The position numbers and the translations under genes were made by a program. The notes beneath the pieces are model-generated. The model was given only the letters and a program-made list of their open reading frames with translations, was not told the origin of the DNA and did not search any database. From assembly GCF_003610235.1 (NCBI RefSeq), contig NZ_RAPR01000001.1, positions 2,480,001 through 2,544,000 of the forward strand: 64,000 nucleotides of DNA. The letters are read 5' to 3'. This stretch comes from Catellatospora citrea. GTDB taxonomy: Bacteria > Actinomycetota > Actinomycetes > Mycobacteriales > Micromonosporaceae. Positions 7,873 to 16,465 of the stretch are shown one piece after another. The stretch's first letter is position 1; each line of letters starts with the position of its first letter.

Positions 7873-10608
7873 GTGGCCACCGAACGCAAGCGCCCGGTGA
7901 TCAGCGACGGCCTGCCGAGCCAGCTCCCGGACATCGATCCCGAGGAGACGGCCGAGTGGGTGGAGTCGCTCGACGGAGTGATCGACGAGCGAGGCGCCAA
8001 GCGCGCCCGGTACGTCATGTTGCGCCTGCTGGAGCGGGCTCGTGAGCGGCAGGTCGGCGTCCCCCCGCTGACCACGACCGACTACATCAACACGATCCCC
8101 AGCGAGCGCGAGCCGTGGTTCCCCGGCGACGAGCACATCGAGCGCCGGCTGCGCGCGTACATCCGGTGGAACGCGGCCATGACCGTGCACCGGGCGCAGC
8201 GCCCCGGCGTCGGCGTCGGCGGGCACATCTCGACCTACGCGTCGTCCGCCTCGCTCTACGAGGTCGGCTTCAACCACTTCTTCCGGGGCAAGAACCACCC
8301 GGGTGGCGGCGACCACATCTTCTACCAGGGCCACGCCTCGCCCGGTATGTACGCGCGCGCGTACCTGGAGGGCCGCCTGACCGAGCACCAGCTCGACGGG
8401 TTCCGCCAGGAGCTGTCGCACCCGGGTGGCGGCCTGCCGTCGTACCCGCACCCACGCCTGATGCCGGACTTCTGGGAGTTCCCGACGGTCTCCATGGGAC
8501 TGGGCGGCCTGAACGCGATCTACCAGGCGCGGTTCAACCGCTACCTGCACCACCGCGGCATCAAGGACACCTCGGACCAGCGAGTATGGTCCTTCCTCGG
8601 CGACGGCGAGATGGACGAGCCGGAGACCCTGGGCGCGATCGGCCTGGCCGCGCGCGAGGAGCTGGACAACCTCACCTTCGTGATCAACTGCAACCTGCAG
8701 CGCCTCGACGGCCCGGTCCGCGGCAACGGCAAGGTCATGCAGGAGCTGGAGGCGTTCTTCCGGGGCGCCGGCTGGAACGTCATCAAGGTCGTCTGGGGCC
8801 GCGAGTGGGACCCGCTGCTGGCCCAGGACACCGACGGCGCGCTGGTCAACCTGATGAACGTGACGCCCGACGGTGACTACCAGACCTACAAGGCGGAGTC
8901 CGGCGCGTACGTGCGCGAGCACTTCTTCGGCCGCGACGCGCGCACCCGCAAGATGGTCGAGCACATGTCCGACGACGAGATCTGGGGTCTCAAGCGCGGC
9001 GGCCACGACTACCGCAAGCTCTACGCCGCCTACAAGGCCGCGACCGAGCACACGGGGCAGCCGACGGTCATCCTCGCCAAGACCATCAAGGGCTGGACGC
9101 TGGGCTCGCACTTCGAGGGCCGCAACGCCACGCACCAGATGAAGAAGCTGACGCTGGACGACCTGAAGAGCTTCCGCGACCGCCTCTTCCTGGACATCCC
9201 GGACTCGGCCCTGGAGTCGAACCCGTACGAGCCGCCGTACTTCCACCCGGGTGCCAAGAGCGACGAGATCGGCTACCTGATGGAGCGGCGTGCGGCGCTG
9301 GGCGGCTCGCTGCCCTCGCGCAACACCAAGCACGTGCCGCTGCAGCTGCCCGAGCACAAGGTCTACGCGGACCTGAAGAAGGGCTCCGGCAAGCAGAAGA
9401 TCGCCACCACGATGGCCTTCGTCCGCCTGTTCAAGGACCTGATGAAGGACAAGGTGATCGGCCACCGCTGGGTGCCGATCATCCCCGACGAGGCGCGCAC
9501 CTTCGGCATGGACTCGCTGTTCCCGACCGCGAAGATCTACTCGCCGCACGGCCAGCAGTACACCTCGGTGGACCGGGAGCTGTTCCTGTCCTACAAGGAG
9601 TCGACGGCCGGGCAGATCCTGCACGAGGGCATCAACGAGGCCGGCTCGGTCGCCTCGTTCACCGCCGCGGGCAGCGCGTACGCCACGCACGGCGAGCCGA
9701 TGATCCCGGTCTACATCTTCTACTCGATGTTCGGGTGGCAGCGTACGGCCGACGGCCTGTGGGCCGCGGCGGACCAGATGACGCGCGGCTTCCTGCTGGG
9801 CGCCACCGCGGGCCGCACCACGCTCAACGGCGAGGGCCTGCAGCACGAGGACGGGCACTCGCACCTCATCGCGGCGACCAACCCGGCCGCGGTGGCGTAC
9901 GACCCGGCGTTCGGCTTCGAGATCTCGTACATCGTCGAGGACGGCCTGAAGAGGATGTACGGCGAGCAGCCGGAGGACATCTTCTACTACATGACCGTCT
10001 ACAACGAGCCGTACGTGCACCCGGCGGAGCCCGCCGACGTGGACGTGGCGGGCCTGCTCAAGGGCCTGTACCGGTACGCGCCGGCGACGGTCGAGGGGCC
10101 GAAGGCGCAGATCATGGCCTCCGGTGTCGGCCTGCACTGGGCGCTGCGCGCCCAGCAGCTGCTGGCCGAGGACTGGGGCGTGTCGGCGGACGTGTGGTCG
10201 GCGACGAGCTGGACCGAGCTGCGCCGCGACGCGGTGGACACGGAGCGGCACAACCTGCTGCACCCGGACCAGCCGGCGAAGGTGCCGTACGTGACCCGGG
10301 CGCTGAGCAACGCCCCGGGCCCGAAGGTGGCCGTGTCCGACTGGATGCGGGCCGTCCCGGACCTGATCGCGCGCTGGGTCCCGGGCGACTACACCTCGCT
10401 CGGCACCGACGGCTTCGGCATGTCGGACACCCGCTCGGCCCTGCGCCGCCACTTCAACGTCGACGCCGAGTCGATCGTCGTGGCGGTCCTGGCCCAGCTC
10501 GCCCGCGCCGGCGAGGTCCCCGCGACCGCCCCGGCCGAGGCAGCCCGCAAGTACGCCATCGACGACGTCCTGGCGGCCCCCGCCGGCGAAACCGGCGGCG
10601 ACAGCTGA
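7873..10608 (+). CDS. aceE: Pyruvate dehydrogenase E1 component, homodimeric type
   Basis: A 911-residue protein, the usual length of homodimeric AceE. It decarboxylates pyruvate with thiamine diphosphate and acetylates the lipoyl groups of E2, feeding acetyl-CoA to the citric acid cycle and fatty-acid synthesis. The N-terminal domain carries [26 protein letters not shown] in parts, and the TPP site [14 protein letters not shown] with [10 protein letters not shown] (about 250-280). The start is the GTG at 7873, preceded by a GAGGGA ribosome site. E2 and E3 genes are not adjacent, as is common in actinobacteria. A hairpin terminator follows at once, so it is probably monocistronic. Confidence 0.95.
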   Translation: MATERKRPVISDGLPSQLPDIDPEETAEWVESLDGVIDERGAKRARYVMLRLLERARERQVGVPPLTTTDYINTIPSEREPWFPGDEHIERRLRAYIRWNAAMTVHRAQRPGVGVGGHISTYASSASLYEVGFNHFFRGKNHPGGGDHIFYQGHASPGMYARAYLEGRLTEHQLDGFRQELSHPGGGLPSYPHPRLMPDFWEFPTVSMGLGGLNAIYQARFNRYLHHRGIKDTSDQRVWSFLGDGEMDEPETLGAIGLAAREELDNLTFVINCNLQRLDGPVRGNGKVMQELEAFFRGAGWNVIKVVWGREWDPLLAQDTDGALVNLMNVTPDGDYQTYKAESGAYVREHFFGRDARTRKMVEHMSDDEIWGLKRGGHDYRKLYAAYKAATEHTGQPTVILAKTIKGWTLGSHFEGRNATHQMKKLTLDDLKSFRDRLFLDIPDSALESNPYEPPYFHPGAKSDEIGYLMERRAALGGSLPSRNTKHVPLQLPEHKVYADLKKGSGKQKIATTMAFVRLFKDLMKDKVIGHRWVPIIPDEARTFGMDSLFPTAKIYSPHGQQYTSVDRELFLSYKESTAGQILHEGINEAGSVASFTAAGSAYATHGEPMIPVYIFYSMFGWQRTADGLWAAADQMTRGFLLGATAGRTTLNGEGLQHEDGHSHLIAATNPAAVAYDPAFGFEISYIVEDGLKRMYGEQPEDIFYYMTVYNEPYVHPAEPADVDVAGLLKGLYRYAPATVEGPKAQIMASGVGLHWALRAQQLLAEDWGVSADVWSATSWTELRRDAVDTERHNLLHPDQPAKVPYVTRALSNAPGPKVAVSDWMRAVPDLIARWVPGDYTSLGTDGFGMSDTRSALRRHFNVDAESIVVAVLAQLARAGEVPATAPAEAARKYAIDDVLAAPAGETGGDS

Positions 10609-10617
10609 GAGAAACCA

Positions 10618-10652
10618 CGAAGGCCCCGCGACCTGCCGTCGCGGGGCCTTCG
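10618..10652 (+). terminator. Hairpin terminator after aceE
   Basis: A perfect GC-rich stem (arm CGAAGGCCCCGCGAC) with a 5-nt loop starts 10 bp after the aceE stop. There is no long T run, as is usual for actinobacterial terminators. Confidence 0.75.
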
Positions 10653-10678
10653 TGCTGCCCGGGGAGGGATTTGTGCCG

Positions 10679-10707
10679 TTGACGGGGTGGGGGCGGGCTG
10701 GGACGAT
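10679..10707 (+). promoter_or_regulatory. Candidate sigma-70-type promoter for the M48 protease gene
   Basis: TTGACG (10679-10684) and GACGAT (10702-10707) are 17 bp apart, and the GTG at 10714 follows 6 nt after the -10. This predicts a leaderless transcript starting at or next to the start codon, and supports the internal GTG over the GTG at 10687, which would lie inside the promoter. Confidence 0.5.
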
Positions 10708-10713
10708 CCCGCC

Positions 10714-12012
10714 GTGTCGATCATCCCCACGGCCGTGCAGCACGGCCTCTGCCCCCAGTGTCAGAGCGCCCTGGCCGTCGAGCCCGGCGAAGCGCCGTGG
10801 TGCGCGCGCTGCGAGTGGAACCTCGACGCCTTCACGCCCGACCCGCTGGTGGGCCGGCTGACCAACCTGCAGGAGCGCTGGGCGCACCGGATCGGGTACG
10901 AGCTCGACCGGGACCTGTTCGCGCAGCTGTCGGGCCGACCGCTGACCCGGCCGGGGTCCGGCGGGGTGAGCGCGGCACTGACGATCATCTCGCTGGTGCT
11001 CGCCGCGGTGCTGCTCGGTCTCGCCGCGGGCGGGGTCTGGCTGCTCATCGCGGGTCACTTCCTGGTGAAGCTGATCGGCCTCGTCATGGTCGCCTTCGCG
11101 GTGCTGTGCCGGCCCCGCCTGGGCCGCCTGCGCGACGTGCACAGCCCGTACGACGAGGTCACCTGGGACAGGCAGCCACGGCTGTTCGCCTTCGTCGACC
11201 GGGTGGCGCAGGCGGTCGGCGCGCCCCTGCCGCACGTGCTGGTGCTCAGCCACGAGTGGAACGCCTCCGCCACCGTGGTGGGGTTCGCCCGCCGGCGGGT
11301 GCTGACGCTCGGCCTGCCGCTGTGGACGGCGCTGCGCCCGCAGGAGCGGGTGGCGCTGCTCGCCCACGAGCTGGGCCATTTCATCAACAACGACAACCGG
11401 CGCAACCTGCGCACGCAGACCGCGCTGACCTTCTTCGCGCACGTCGCCCACCTGCTGGACCCTCGCGAGCTGTTCGGCCGCACGGAGTTCGACGGGCTCA
11501 TGGAGCTGGCCGTGAAGGTGGTCGAGCTGGCGGTGGCCCCGGTGTTCTGGCTGCTCTCGCGGCTGTGCTGGCTGCTGCACCTCGCGATGCACGTGCTCGG
11601 CGCGCGGGCGTCACAGCGCTCCGAGTACTACGCCGACGACCTGGCCGCGCGGGCCGCCGGCAGCACCGCCGCGCTCACCCTGACCGACGTGGCGAGCTGC
11701 TCCGACAGCTACCTCGCGATCGTCGGGAGCCGGGCCCGGGGCGGGGCCGGCATGCAGGGCTGGCGGGAGGCGGTGGAGTCGGCCCGCGCCGCCGTCGCGC
11801 CACGGCAGGCCCGGCTGCGCCAGCTCACGCTGCGCCGTGCGGCGTCGCCGTTCTCCTCCCATCCCCCGGCCGAGCTGCGTCACCGCGTCATCGCGGCGCA
11901 GCCCCACCGTGACCCGCAGGTCGTGCTGGGCGAGGCCGAGGCGGCGGCGATCGACGCCGAGCTGGCCGCGTTCGAGGAGCGCTACCGCCGGATCATCGCG
12001 GCAGCGTGGTGA
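10714..12012 (+). CDS. M48-family zinc metalloprotease with N-terminal zinc ribbon
   Basis: A 432-residue membrane protease. The N-terminus has a zinc-ribbon pair, CPQC and CARC. Two adjoining hydrophobic segments follow (about 90-135, with LVLAAVLLGLAAGGVWLL), then a peptidase domain with the HELGH zinc motif at residues 218-222 and a downstream SEYYAD segment giving the third ligand. M48 enzymes (HtpX/Ste24 relatives) cut membrane or misfolded proteins; the substrate here is unknown. The start at 10714 is inferred from a promoter ending 6 nt upstream; the open frame extends to a GTG at 10687. No operon partner is evident. Confidence 0.82.
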   Translation: MSIIPTAVQHGLCPQCQSALAVEPGEAPWCARCEWNLDAFTPDPLVGRLTNLQERWAHRIGYELDRDLFAQLSGRPLTRPGSGGVSAALTIISLVLAAVLLGLAAGGVWLLIAGHFLVKLIGLVMVAFAVLCRPRLGRLRDVHSPYDEVTWDRQPRLFAFVDRVAQAVGAPLPHVLVLSHEWNASATVVGFARRRVLTLGLPLWTALRPQERVALLAHELGHFINNDNRRNLRTQTALTFFAHVAHLLDPRELFGRTEFDGLMELAVKVVELAVAPVFWLLSRLCWLLHLAMHVLGARASQRSEYYADDLAARAAGSTAALTLTDVASCSDSYLAIVGSRARGGAGMQGWREAVESARAAVAPRQARLRQLTLRRAASPFSSHPPAELRHRVIAAQPHRDPQVVLGEAEAAAIDAELAAFEERYRRIIAAAW

Positions 12013-12021
12013 GGGGCGGGC

Positions 12022-12681
12022 CTACCCGCGGGCGGCCCAGCGCAGGCCGCGTTCGGTGAGCGTGCGGATCTCGGGGACGTCCAGGTCCGGCAGGTGGTGC
12101 CCGACGGTGGAGACGAAGATCCGGCCCTGACCCCACTGCCGGGTGTACACCGCCGGGTGGGTCACCGGCTCGCCCCAGGGCTCGCCGTCCTCGACGGGGA
12201 ACGTGACGGTGGCCAGCACGTCGTTGAGCGGGTCGGCGAGCATCCAGTAGCGCTCGGTGTGCAGGGCGACCGTGCTGATCCCGGCGACGATCGGATGGTC
12301 GGCCCGCTCCGGCAGCACGGTGAGGGTGTGCGGGACGAAGTCGCCGGGGTGGCAGGTGAACCAGCCGCCGGTGAGCCACTGGTAGCGGCGTTCGGTGAAC
12401 GCGGCGACGATGCCGCCGTGCCAGCCCGCGAGGCCGGTGCCGGCGCGGACGGCGTGGTCGAGGTTGGCGGCGCGGTCGGGGGTGAGCTCGTCGCCGCCCG
12501 CGGTCCAGCAGTTGACGATCAGGTCGGTGCGGGCGAGCAGCGCCGCGTCGTCGTACACGGCGAGGTCGTCGGCGGTGTCGACGGTGAAGCCCTGGTCCTT
12601 GAGGTATGGCAGGAAGCTGTCGGTGGTGCCGACGGGGTCGTGGAACTCGGCTCCACCGCGGACGATCAACGCGCTACGCAT
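12022..12681 (-). CDS. ThuA-like domain protein
   Basis: A 219-residue protein made of one ThuA-like (glutamine-amidotransferase-fold) domain. Signs are the start RSALIVRGGAEFHDP, the segment AGTGLAGWHGGI near residue 90, WFTCHPGDF and the end GQGRIFVSTVGHHLPD. ThuA proteins take part in disaccharide use (trehalose, in rhizobia) and are often linked to sugar oxidoreductases, but the exact reaction is unknown and no sugar genes adjoin here. TACCCT ends 7 nt before the ATG, so it is probably leaderless. It is convergent with the M48 gene, 9 bp away. Confidence 0.82.
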   Translation of the reverse strand: MRSALIVRGGAEFHDPVGTTDSFLPYLKDQGFTVDTADDLAVYDDAALLARTDLIVNCWTAGGDELTPDRAANLDHAVRAGTGLAGWHGGIVAAFTERRYQWLTGGWFTCHPGDFVPHTLTVLPERADHPIVAGISTVALHTERYWMLADPLNDVLATVTFPVEDGEPWGEPVTHPAVYTRQWGQGRIFVSTVGHHLPDLDVPEIRTLTERGLRWAARG

Positions 12682-12727
12682 GGCGAACAGGGTAAACGTT
12701 TTCCGCTCCGGCGACGAGGGCCGGTCG

Positions 12728-13966
12728 TCATCGGGCGGCGCCGACCGGTTCGGGAGCCGCCGGGGCCGGTGCCGGCACGGGCAGCCCGATCCGGCGCACC
12801 CCGGGGGCGAGCACGGTGCCGAGGCAGGCGACGGCCACCACGACCGCCGCGACGAGCAGCGGCGCCTGCGGCGACCAGGCAGCGGCGGCCAGCGGTGCCA
12901 GCGCGTAGCCCACCGGCGTGGCCGCCAGGGAGCACAGCCAGTCGTACGAGGAGACCCGGGCCAGCGCCTGTGGCGGGATCTCGGCCTGCACGACCGTCTC
13001 CCACACCGGGTTGAGGAAGCCGAGTGCGGCCATGGCCAGCCCGTACGAGCCGATGACGGCCGGGGCGGGGGCGGCGAACGCCAGCAGCGCCAGCGGCAGC
13101 GCGTACGTGGCCAGGCCCAGGTTGGCCACCAGCACCGGACGCCGCGGGCGCACCCGGCTCGCGACCAGGGAGCCGAGCAGCAGGCCCACCGCGCCGGCCT
13201 CCAGCACGAGCACCCACGTCGCGTCGCCGCCGAGCCGGTCGACGGCGATGGCCGGACCCAGCGTGATCAGCACCGCCGCCACGCCGTTCCAGGCGGCGTG
13301 GGCGATGAGGCTGGTCCAGTACCAGTCCCGGGAGCGCACCTCGGCCCAGCCCGCGGCCAGGTCGGCGAGCAGGGTGCGGCGCTCGACCGGCACCCGGCGC
13401 ACCCGGATGGCGGCGAGCAGGACCGCGCTGACCGCGAACGTGGCGCCGTCGAGCACGAACGCCCAGCCGGCGCCCACGGACAGGATCAGCACTCCGGCCA
13501 GTGCCGGCCCGGCCAGCCGGGTGACGCCGTTGGCGATGGCCGTGGCGGCGTTGGCCGCCTGCCGCTGCGGCGCGTCCACCACCCCGGCGACCAGCGGTGA
13601 CGTGGTGGGGATGGCGAATGCGGAGGCGATTCCGCCCACCGCCGACGCCACGGCGAGGTATGCCAGCGCCGGGTCGCCGGCGATGAGCAGGCACCCGACG
13701 AACACCTGCGCGGCGCACCGGACGACGTCGGCGGCGAGCGCCACGAGGCGCGGGTCGTGCCGGTCGGCGAGCACGCCGCCCAGCGGCAGCAGCACCAGCC
13801 GGGGCACCATCGCGCAGGCCAGCACCAGGGCCAGCGCGCCGCTGGACCCGGTGGCGTGGTGCACCGCGATGGCGAGGGCCGCGGGGATGACGAAGTCGCC
13901 CAGCGAGGACAGGGTGCGGCCGATGAACAGCAGCCGGAAGGCGCGTTGGCGCAGGGGGTGAGCCAT
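12728..13966 (-). CDS. MFS efflux transporter
   Basis: A 412-residue major-facilitator protein with about 12 hydrophobic segments. It has GRTLSSLGDFVIPAALAIAV at the first helix and the cytoplasmic loop motif GGVLADRHDPR after helix 2, as in the MFS_3/EntS-like exporters. It very likely exports a small toxic or signalling compound. It is divergent from a MarR gene, and the two share a short control region with CACCGA repeats, so the MarR protein probably represses it. TATCTT ends 7 nt before the ATG, which suggests a leaderless mRNA; a TTCGG-N2-CCGAA element covers the promoter side. Confidence 0.88.
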   Translation of the reverse strand: MAHPLRQRAFRLLFIGRTLSSLGDFVIPAALAIAVHHATGSSGALALVLACAMVPRLVLLPLGGVLADRHDPRLVALAADVVRCAAQVFVGCLLIAGDPALAYLAVASAVGGIASAFAIPTTSPLVAGVVDAPQRQAANAATAIANGVTRLAGPALAGVLILSVGAGWAFVLDGATFAVSAVLLAAIRVRRVPVERRTLLADLAAGWAEVRSRDWYWTSLIAHAAWNGVAAVLITLGPAIAVDRLGGDATWVLVLEAGAVGLLLGSLVASRVRPRRPVLVANLGLATYALPLALLAFAAPAPAVIGSYGLAMAALGFLNPVWETVVQAEIPPQALARVSSYDWLCSLAATPVGYALAPLAAAAWSPQAPLLVAAVVVAVACLGTVLAPGVRRIGLPVPAPAPAAPEPVGAAR

Positions 13967-13980
13967 GTCGCCGAAGATAG

Positions 13981-14033
13981 TTCGGCACCGAACTTTTTGT
14001 CAACGAATAATCTGGCACCGAAGGATCGGTGCC
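13981..14033. promoter_or_regulatory. Shared MFS/MarR operator region
   Basis: Two copies of GGCACCGAA (13984-13992 and 14014-14022) sit in the 84-bp divergent gap. The first is part of TTCGGCACCGAA, a TTCGG-N2-CCGAA dyad (13981-13992). The second forms an inverted repeat GGCACCGA-N4-TCGGTGCC (14014-14033). Both lie next to the -10 candidates of the two genes, which fits autoregulated MarR repression. Confidence 0.55.
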
Positions 14034-14050
14034 GTCATAGGATCACCGGC

Positions 14051-14542
14051 ATGGAGCCCCGCGACCGGGTGGACGCGCACGTCGCCCGCTGGCTGCCCGT
14101 GCTGCCCGACCTCGACCCCGACGTCGAGGCCGCGGTGACGCGGATGAAAAAGCTGTCCGACCACCTGCGGCGGGTACGCGAGCAGTCGCTCGTCGACTTC
14201 GACCTGCAGCGCCACGAGTTCGACACGCTGCACTCGCTGGCCGGGCGGGGCGGCCGCGCCGCGCCGTCCGAACTCGCCGACGACCTCGGCATGGCGCCCG
14301 CGACGGTCACCGGCCGGCTCGACGGGCTGGAGCAGCGCGGGTTCATCCGGCGCACCCCTTCCGCCGCGGACCGGCGGCGGATCGACATCGAGCTCACCGC
14401 GTCCGGCCGGGCCGCCTGGCTGGGCGCGATGGACGTGCTGGGCCATGAGGAGTACCGGCTGCTCGGCGCGCTGAACGCGGCCGAACGCCGGACGCTGGCC
14501 GATCTGCTGCGCCGGGTGATGCTCGCCGCCGAGCAGCGCTGA
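14051..14542 (+). CDS. MarR-family transcriptional regulator
   Basis: A 163-residue winged-helix protein. The DNA-binding part spans about residues 58-115, with PSELADDLGMAPATVTGRLDGLEQRGFI as the helix-turn-helix in parts and the wing RTPSAADRRRIDIELT. It is expected to bind as a dimer and release DNA on meeting a small ligand. Divergence from the MFS gene points to an efflux-control pair. The ATG at 14051 was chosen over a far longer open frame, because TAGGAT ends 7 nt before it and the upstream part would run back through the MFS gene. Confidence 0.88.
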   Translation: MEPRDRVDAHVARWLPVLPDLDPDVEAAVTRMKKLSDHLRRVREQSLVDFDLQRHEFDTLHSLAGRGGRAAPSELADDLGMAPATVTGRLDGLEQRGFIRRTPSAADRRRIDIELTASGRAAWLGAMDVLGHEEYRLLGALNAAERRTLADLLRRVMLAAEQR

Positions 14543-14595
14543 CGCCGGACGGCAGCTCAGCAGGGTCGTTGCGCAGCGGCGGCTAGTGTCGGGAC

Positions 14596-16455
14596 ATGCC
14601 CCCGGAAGACGCCGCCACCGCCCTGCCCAAGGTAGGGCTGCGCACCCTCTGGCCGTACCTGCGCGCCCACCGCTCCTCGCTGCTGGTCGTCGCCGCGCTG
14701 TCCCTGGTCACCACCGCGGGCACGCTGTTGCAGCCGGTGCTGACCCGTGACGTGCTCGACGGGCTCGGCGCGAGCACGCCGATCGGCCCGAGCGTGCTCG
14801 CGCTGGTGGCGACGCTGGTCGGCGTCGCCGCGGTCGACGGCTTCCGGCACTTCCTGCTCCAGCGCACCGCGGAGGGCCTGGTCCTCACGTCGCGCCGCCG
14901 GCTGGCCGGGCACCTGCTGCGCCTGCCCATCGCCGAGTACGACCAGCGCCGCACCGGCGACCTGCTGTCCCGCGTCGGCGCGGACACCACGCTGCTGCGC
15001 GCCGTGGTCACCTCCGGCCTGTTCGACACCGTCAGCGGCGCGATCATGGTGGTCGGCGCGGCGACGGCGATGGTGCTGCTGGACCCGCTGCTGTTCGGGG
15101 TCACCCTGATCGGCCTGGTGATCGGGCTGTCCGGCGGCATCTTCTTCGCCCGCAAGGTGCGCGGCATGTCCCGCGACGCGCAGGCGCGCATCGGCGAGAT
15201 GACCGCGGCGGTCGAGCGGTCGATCACCGCGGCGCGCACGATCCGGGCCAGCCGCGCCGAGGCCCGCGAGACCGACACCGTGGCGCACAGCGCCGAGCAG
15301 GCGTACCACGCCGGGGTGCGGATCGCCCGGTTGCAGGCGATCGTGCAGCCCGCCATGGTGACCACCATCCAGGGCTCGTTCCTGCTGGTGCTGGGCGTCG
15401 GCGGGGCGCGGGTCGCGTCCGGCGCGATCACCGTCGGCGACCTGGTCGCCTTCGTGCTGTTCGTGTTCTTCCTGGTGATGCCGCTGGGCCAGGCGCTCAA
15501 CGCGTACACCCAGTTGCAGGCCGGTCTGGGCGCACTGCAGCGGATGGAGGAGGTCCTCGTCATCCCCCTGGAGGGCGCCGCCGGGCACGACGGCGCGGCC
15601 GGCACCCGGCCCGCGGTCGGCGCGCAGCGGTCGGGCGGCGTTCCGTCCCCGGCTGCCGCTTCGGCCAACGGCTCCGCCGCGGTGACGGGGGCGCCCGCGA
15701 TCGAGTTCGACCGGGTCGGCTTCGGCTACACCGACGCCGAGGGCCGGGTCGGCGAGCCGGTGCTGCGCGAGGTCAGCTTCCAGGCCACGGTGGGTACGCG
15801 GACCGCGCTGGTCGGGCCGTCCGGGGCGGGCAAGTCGACGCTGCTGTCCCTGGTCGAGCGGTTCTACGAGGTGACCTCGGGCAGCCTGCGGGTCGACGGC
15901 GTGGACGTGCGCGAGCTGAGCCACGAGACGCTGCGGTCCAAGCTCGGCTACGTCGAGCAGGAGTCGCCGGTGCTGGCCGGCACGCTGCGGGAGAACCTGC
16001 GCCTGGCCACACCCGACGCGATCGAGGAGCAGATGCGCGCGGTGCTCGCCGCGGTCAACCTCGACGAGCTGGTCGACCGGACCCCGCTTGGGCTGGACGC
16101 GCAGGTCGGCGAGGGCGGCGTGCTGCTGTCCGGCGGGGAGCGGCAGCGGCTGGCCATCGCCCGTACGCTGCTGGCCGCGCCGCCGATCCTGCTGCTGGAC
16201 GAGCCGACCAGCAACCTCGACGCCCGCAACGAGGCGGCCCTGCGCTCCGCGATCGACACCGTCGCCCGGGGACGCACCCTGCTGATCGTCGCGCACCGGC
16301 TGTCCACCGTCGTGGACGCGGACCAGATCGTGGTGCTGGAGCACGGCCGCGTGGTCGCCACCGGCCCCCACGCCGAGCTCCTCGACACCAGCCCCCTCTA
16401 CCGCGAACTCGCCGCCCACCAGTTCCTCGTCGACCCCGCCCCCGACCCCGCCTGA
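14596..16455 (+). CDS. ABC exporter, fused membrane and ATPase domains
   Basis: A 619-residue half-transporter that works as a dimer. The six-helix membrane domain covers about residues 20-315. An unusual alanine/glycine-rich linker (about 330-370) leads to the ATPase with Walker A GPSGAGKST (about 412), signature LSGGERQRLA, Walker B ILLLDEPTS and the H-loop IVAHRLST. It resembles multidrug/lipid ABC exporters; the cargo cannot be told. It starts 53 bp after marR on the same strand, so it may be part of the same efflux locus, but TAGTGT ending 6 nt before the ATG suggests its own leaderless promoter. Confidence 0.9.
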   Translation: MPPEDAATALPKVGLRTLWPYLRAHRSSLLVVAALSLVTTAGTLLQPVLTRDVLDGLGASTPIGPSVLALVATLVGVAAVDGFRHFLLQRTAEGLVLTSRRRLAGHLLRLPIAEYDQRRTGDLLSRVGADTTLLRAVVTSGLFDTVSGAIMVVGAATAMVLLDPLLFGVTLIGLVIGLSGGIFFARKVRGMSRDAQARIGEMTAAVERSITAARTIRASRAEARETDTVAHSAEQAYHAGVRIARLQAIVQPAMVTTIQGSFLLVLGVGGARVASGAITVGDLVAFVLFVFFLVMPLGQALNAYTQLQAGLGALQRMEEVLVIPLEGAAGHDGAAGTRPAVGAQRSGGVPSPAAASANGSAAVTGAPAIEFDRVGFGYTDAEGRVGEPVLREVSFQATVGTRTALVGPSGAGKSTLLSLVERFYEVTSGSLRVDGVDVRELSHETLRSKLGYVEQESPVLAGTLRENLRLATPDAIEEQMRAVLAAVNLDELVDRTPLGLDAQVGEGGVLLSGGERQRLAIARTLLAAPPILLLDEPTSNLDARNEAALRSAIDTVARGRTLLIVAHRLSTVVDADQIVVLEHGRVVATGPHAELLDTSPLYRELAAHQFLVDPAPDPA

Positions 16456-16465
16456 CCCGTCGGGG

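Noticed and set aside
10687-10713. Start of the M48 gene at the GTG at 10687
   Set aside because: It would place the start codon inside a TTGACG-N17-GACGAT promoter. The GTG at 10714, 6 nt after the -10, fits better, though this is not proven.
7735-11592. 1285-residue minus-strand open frame
   Set aside because: It lies opposite aceE and the M48 gene, both with certain motifs. Its composition (His/Arg/Val/Gln-rich) is that of a shadow frame.
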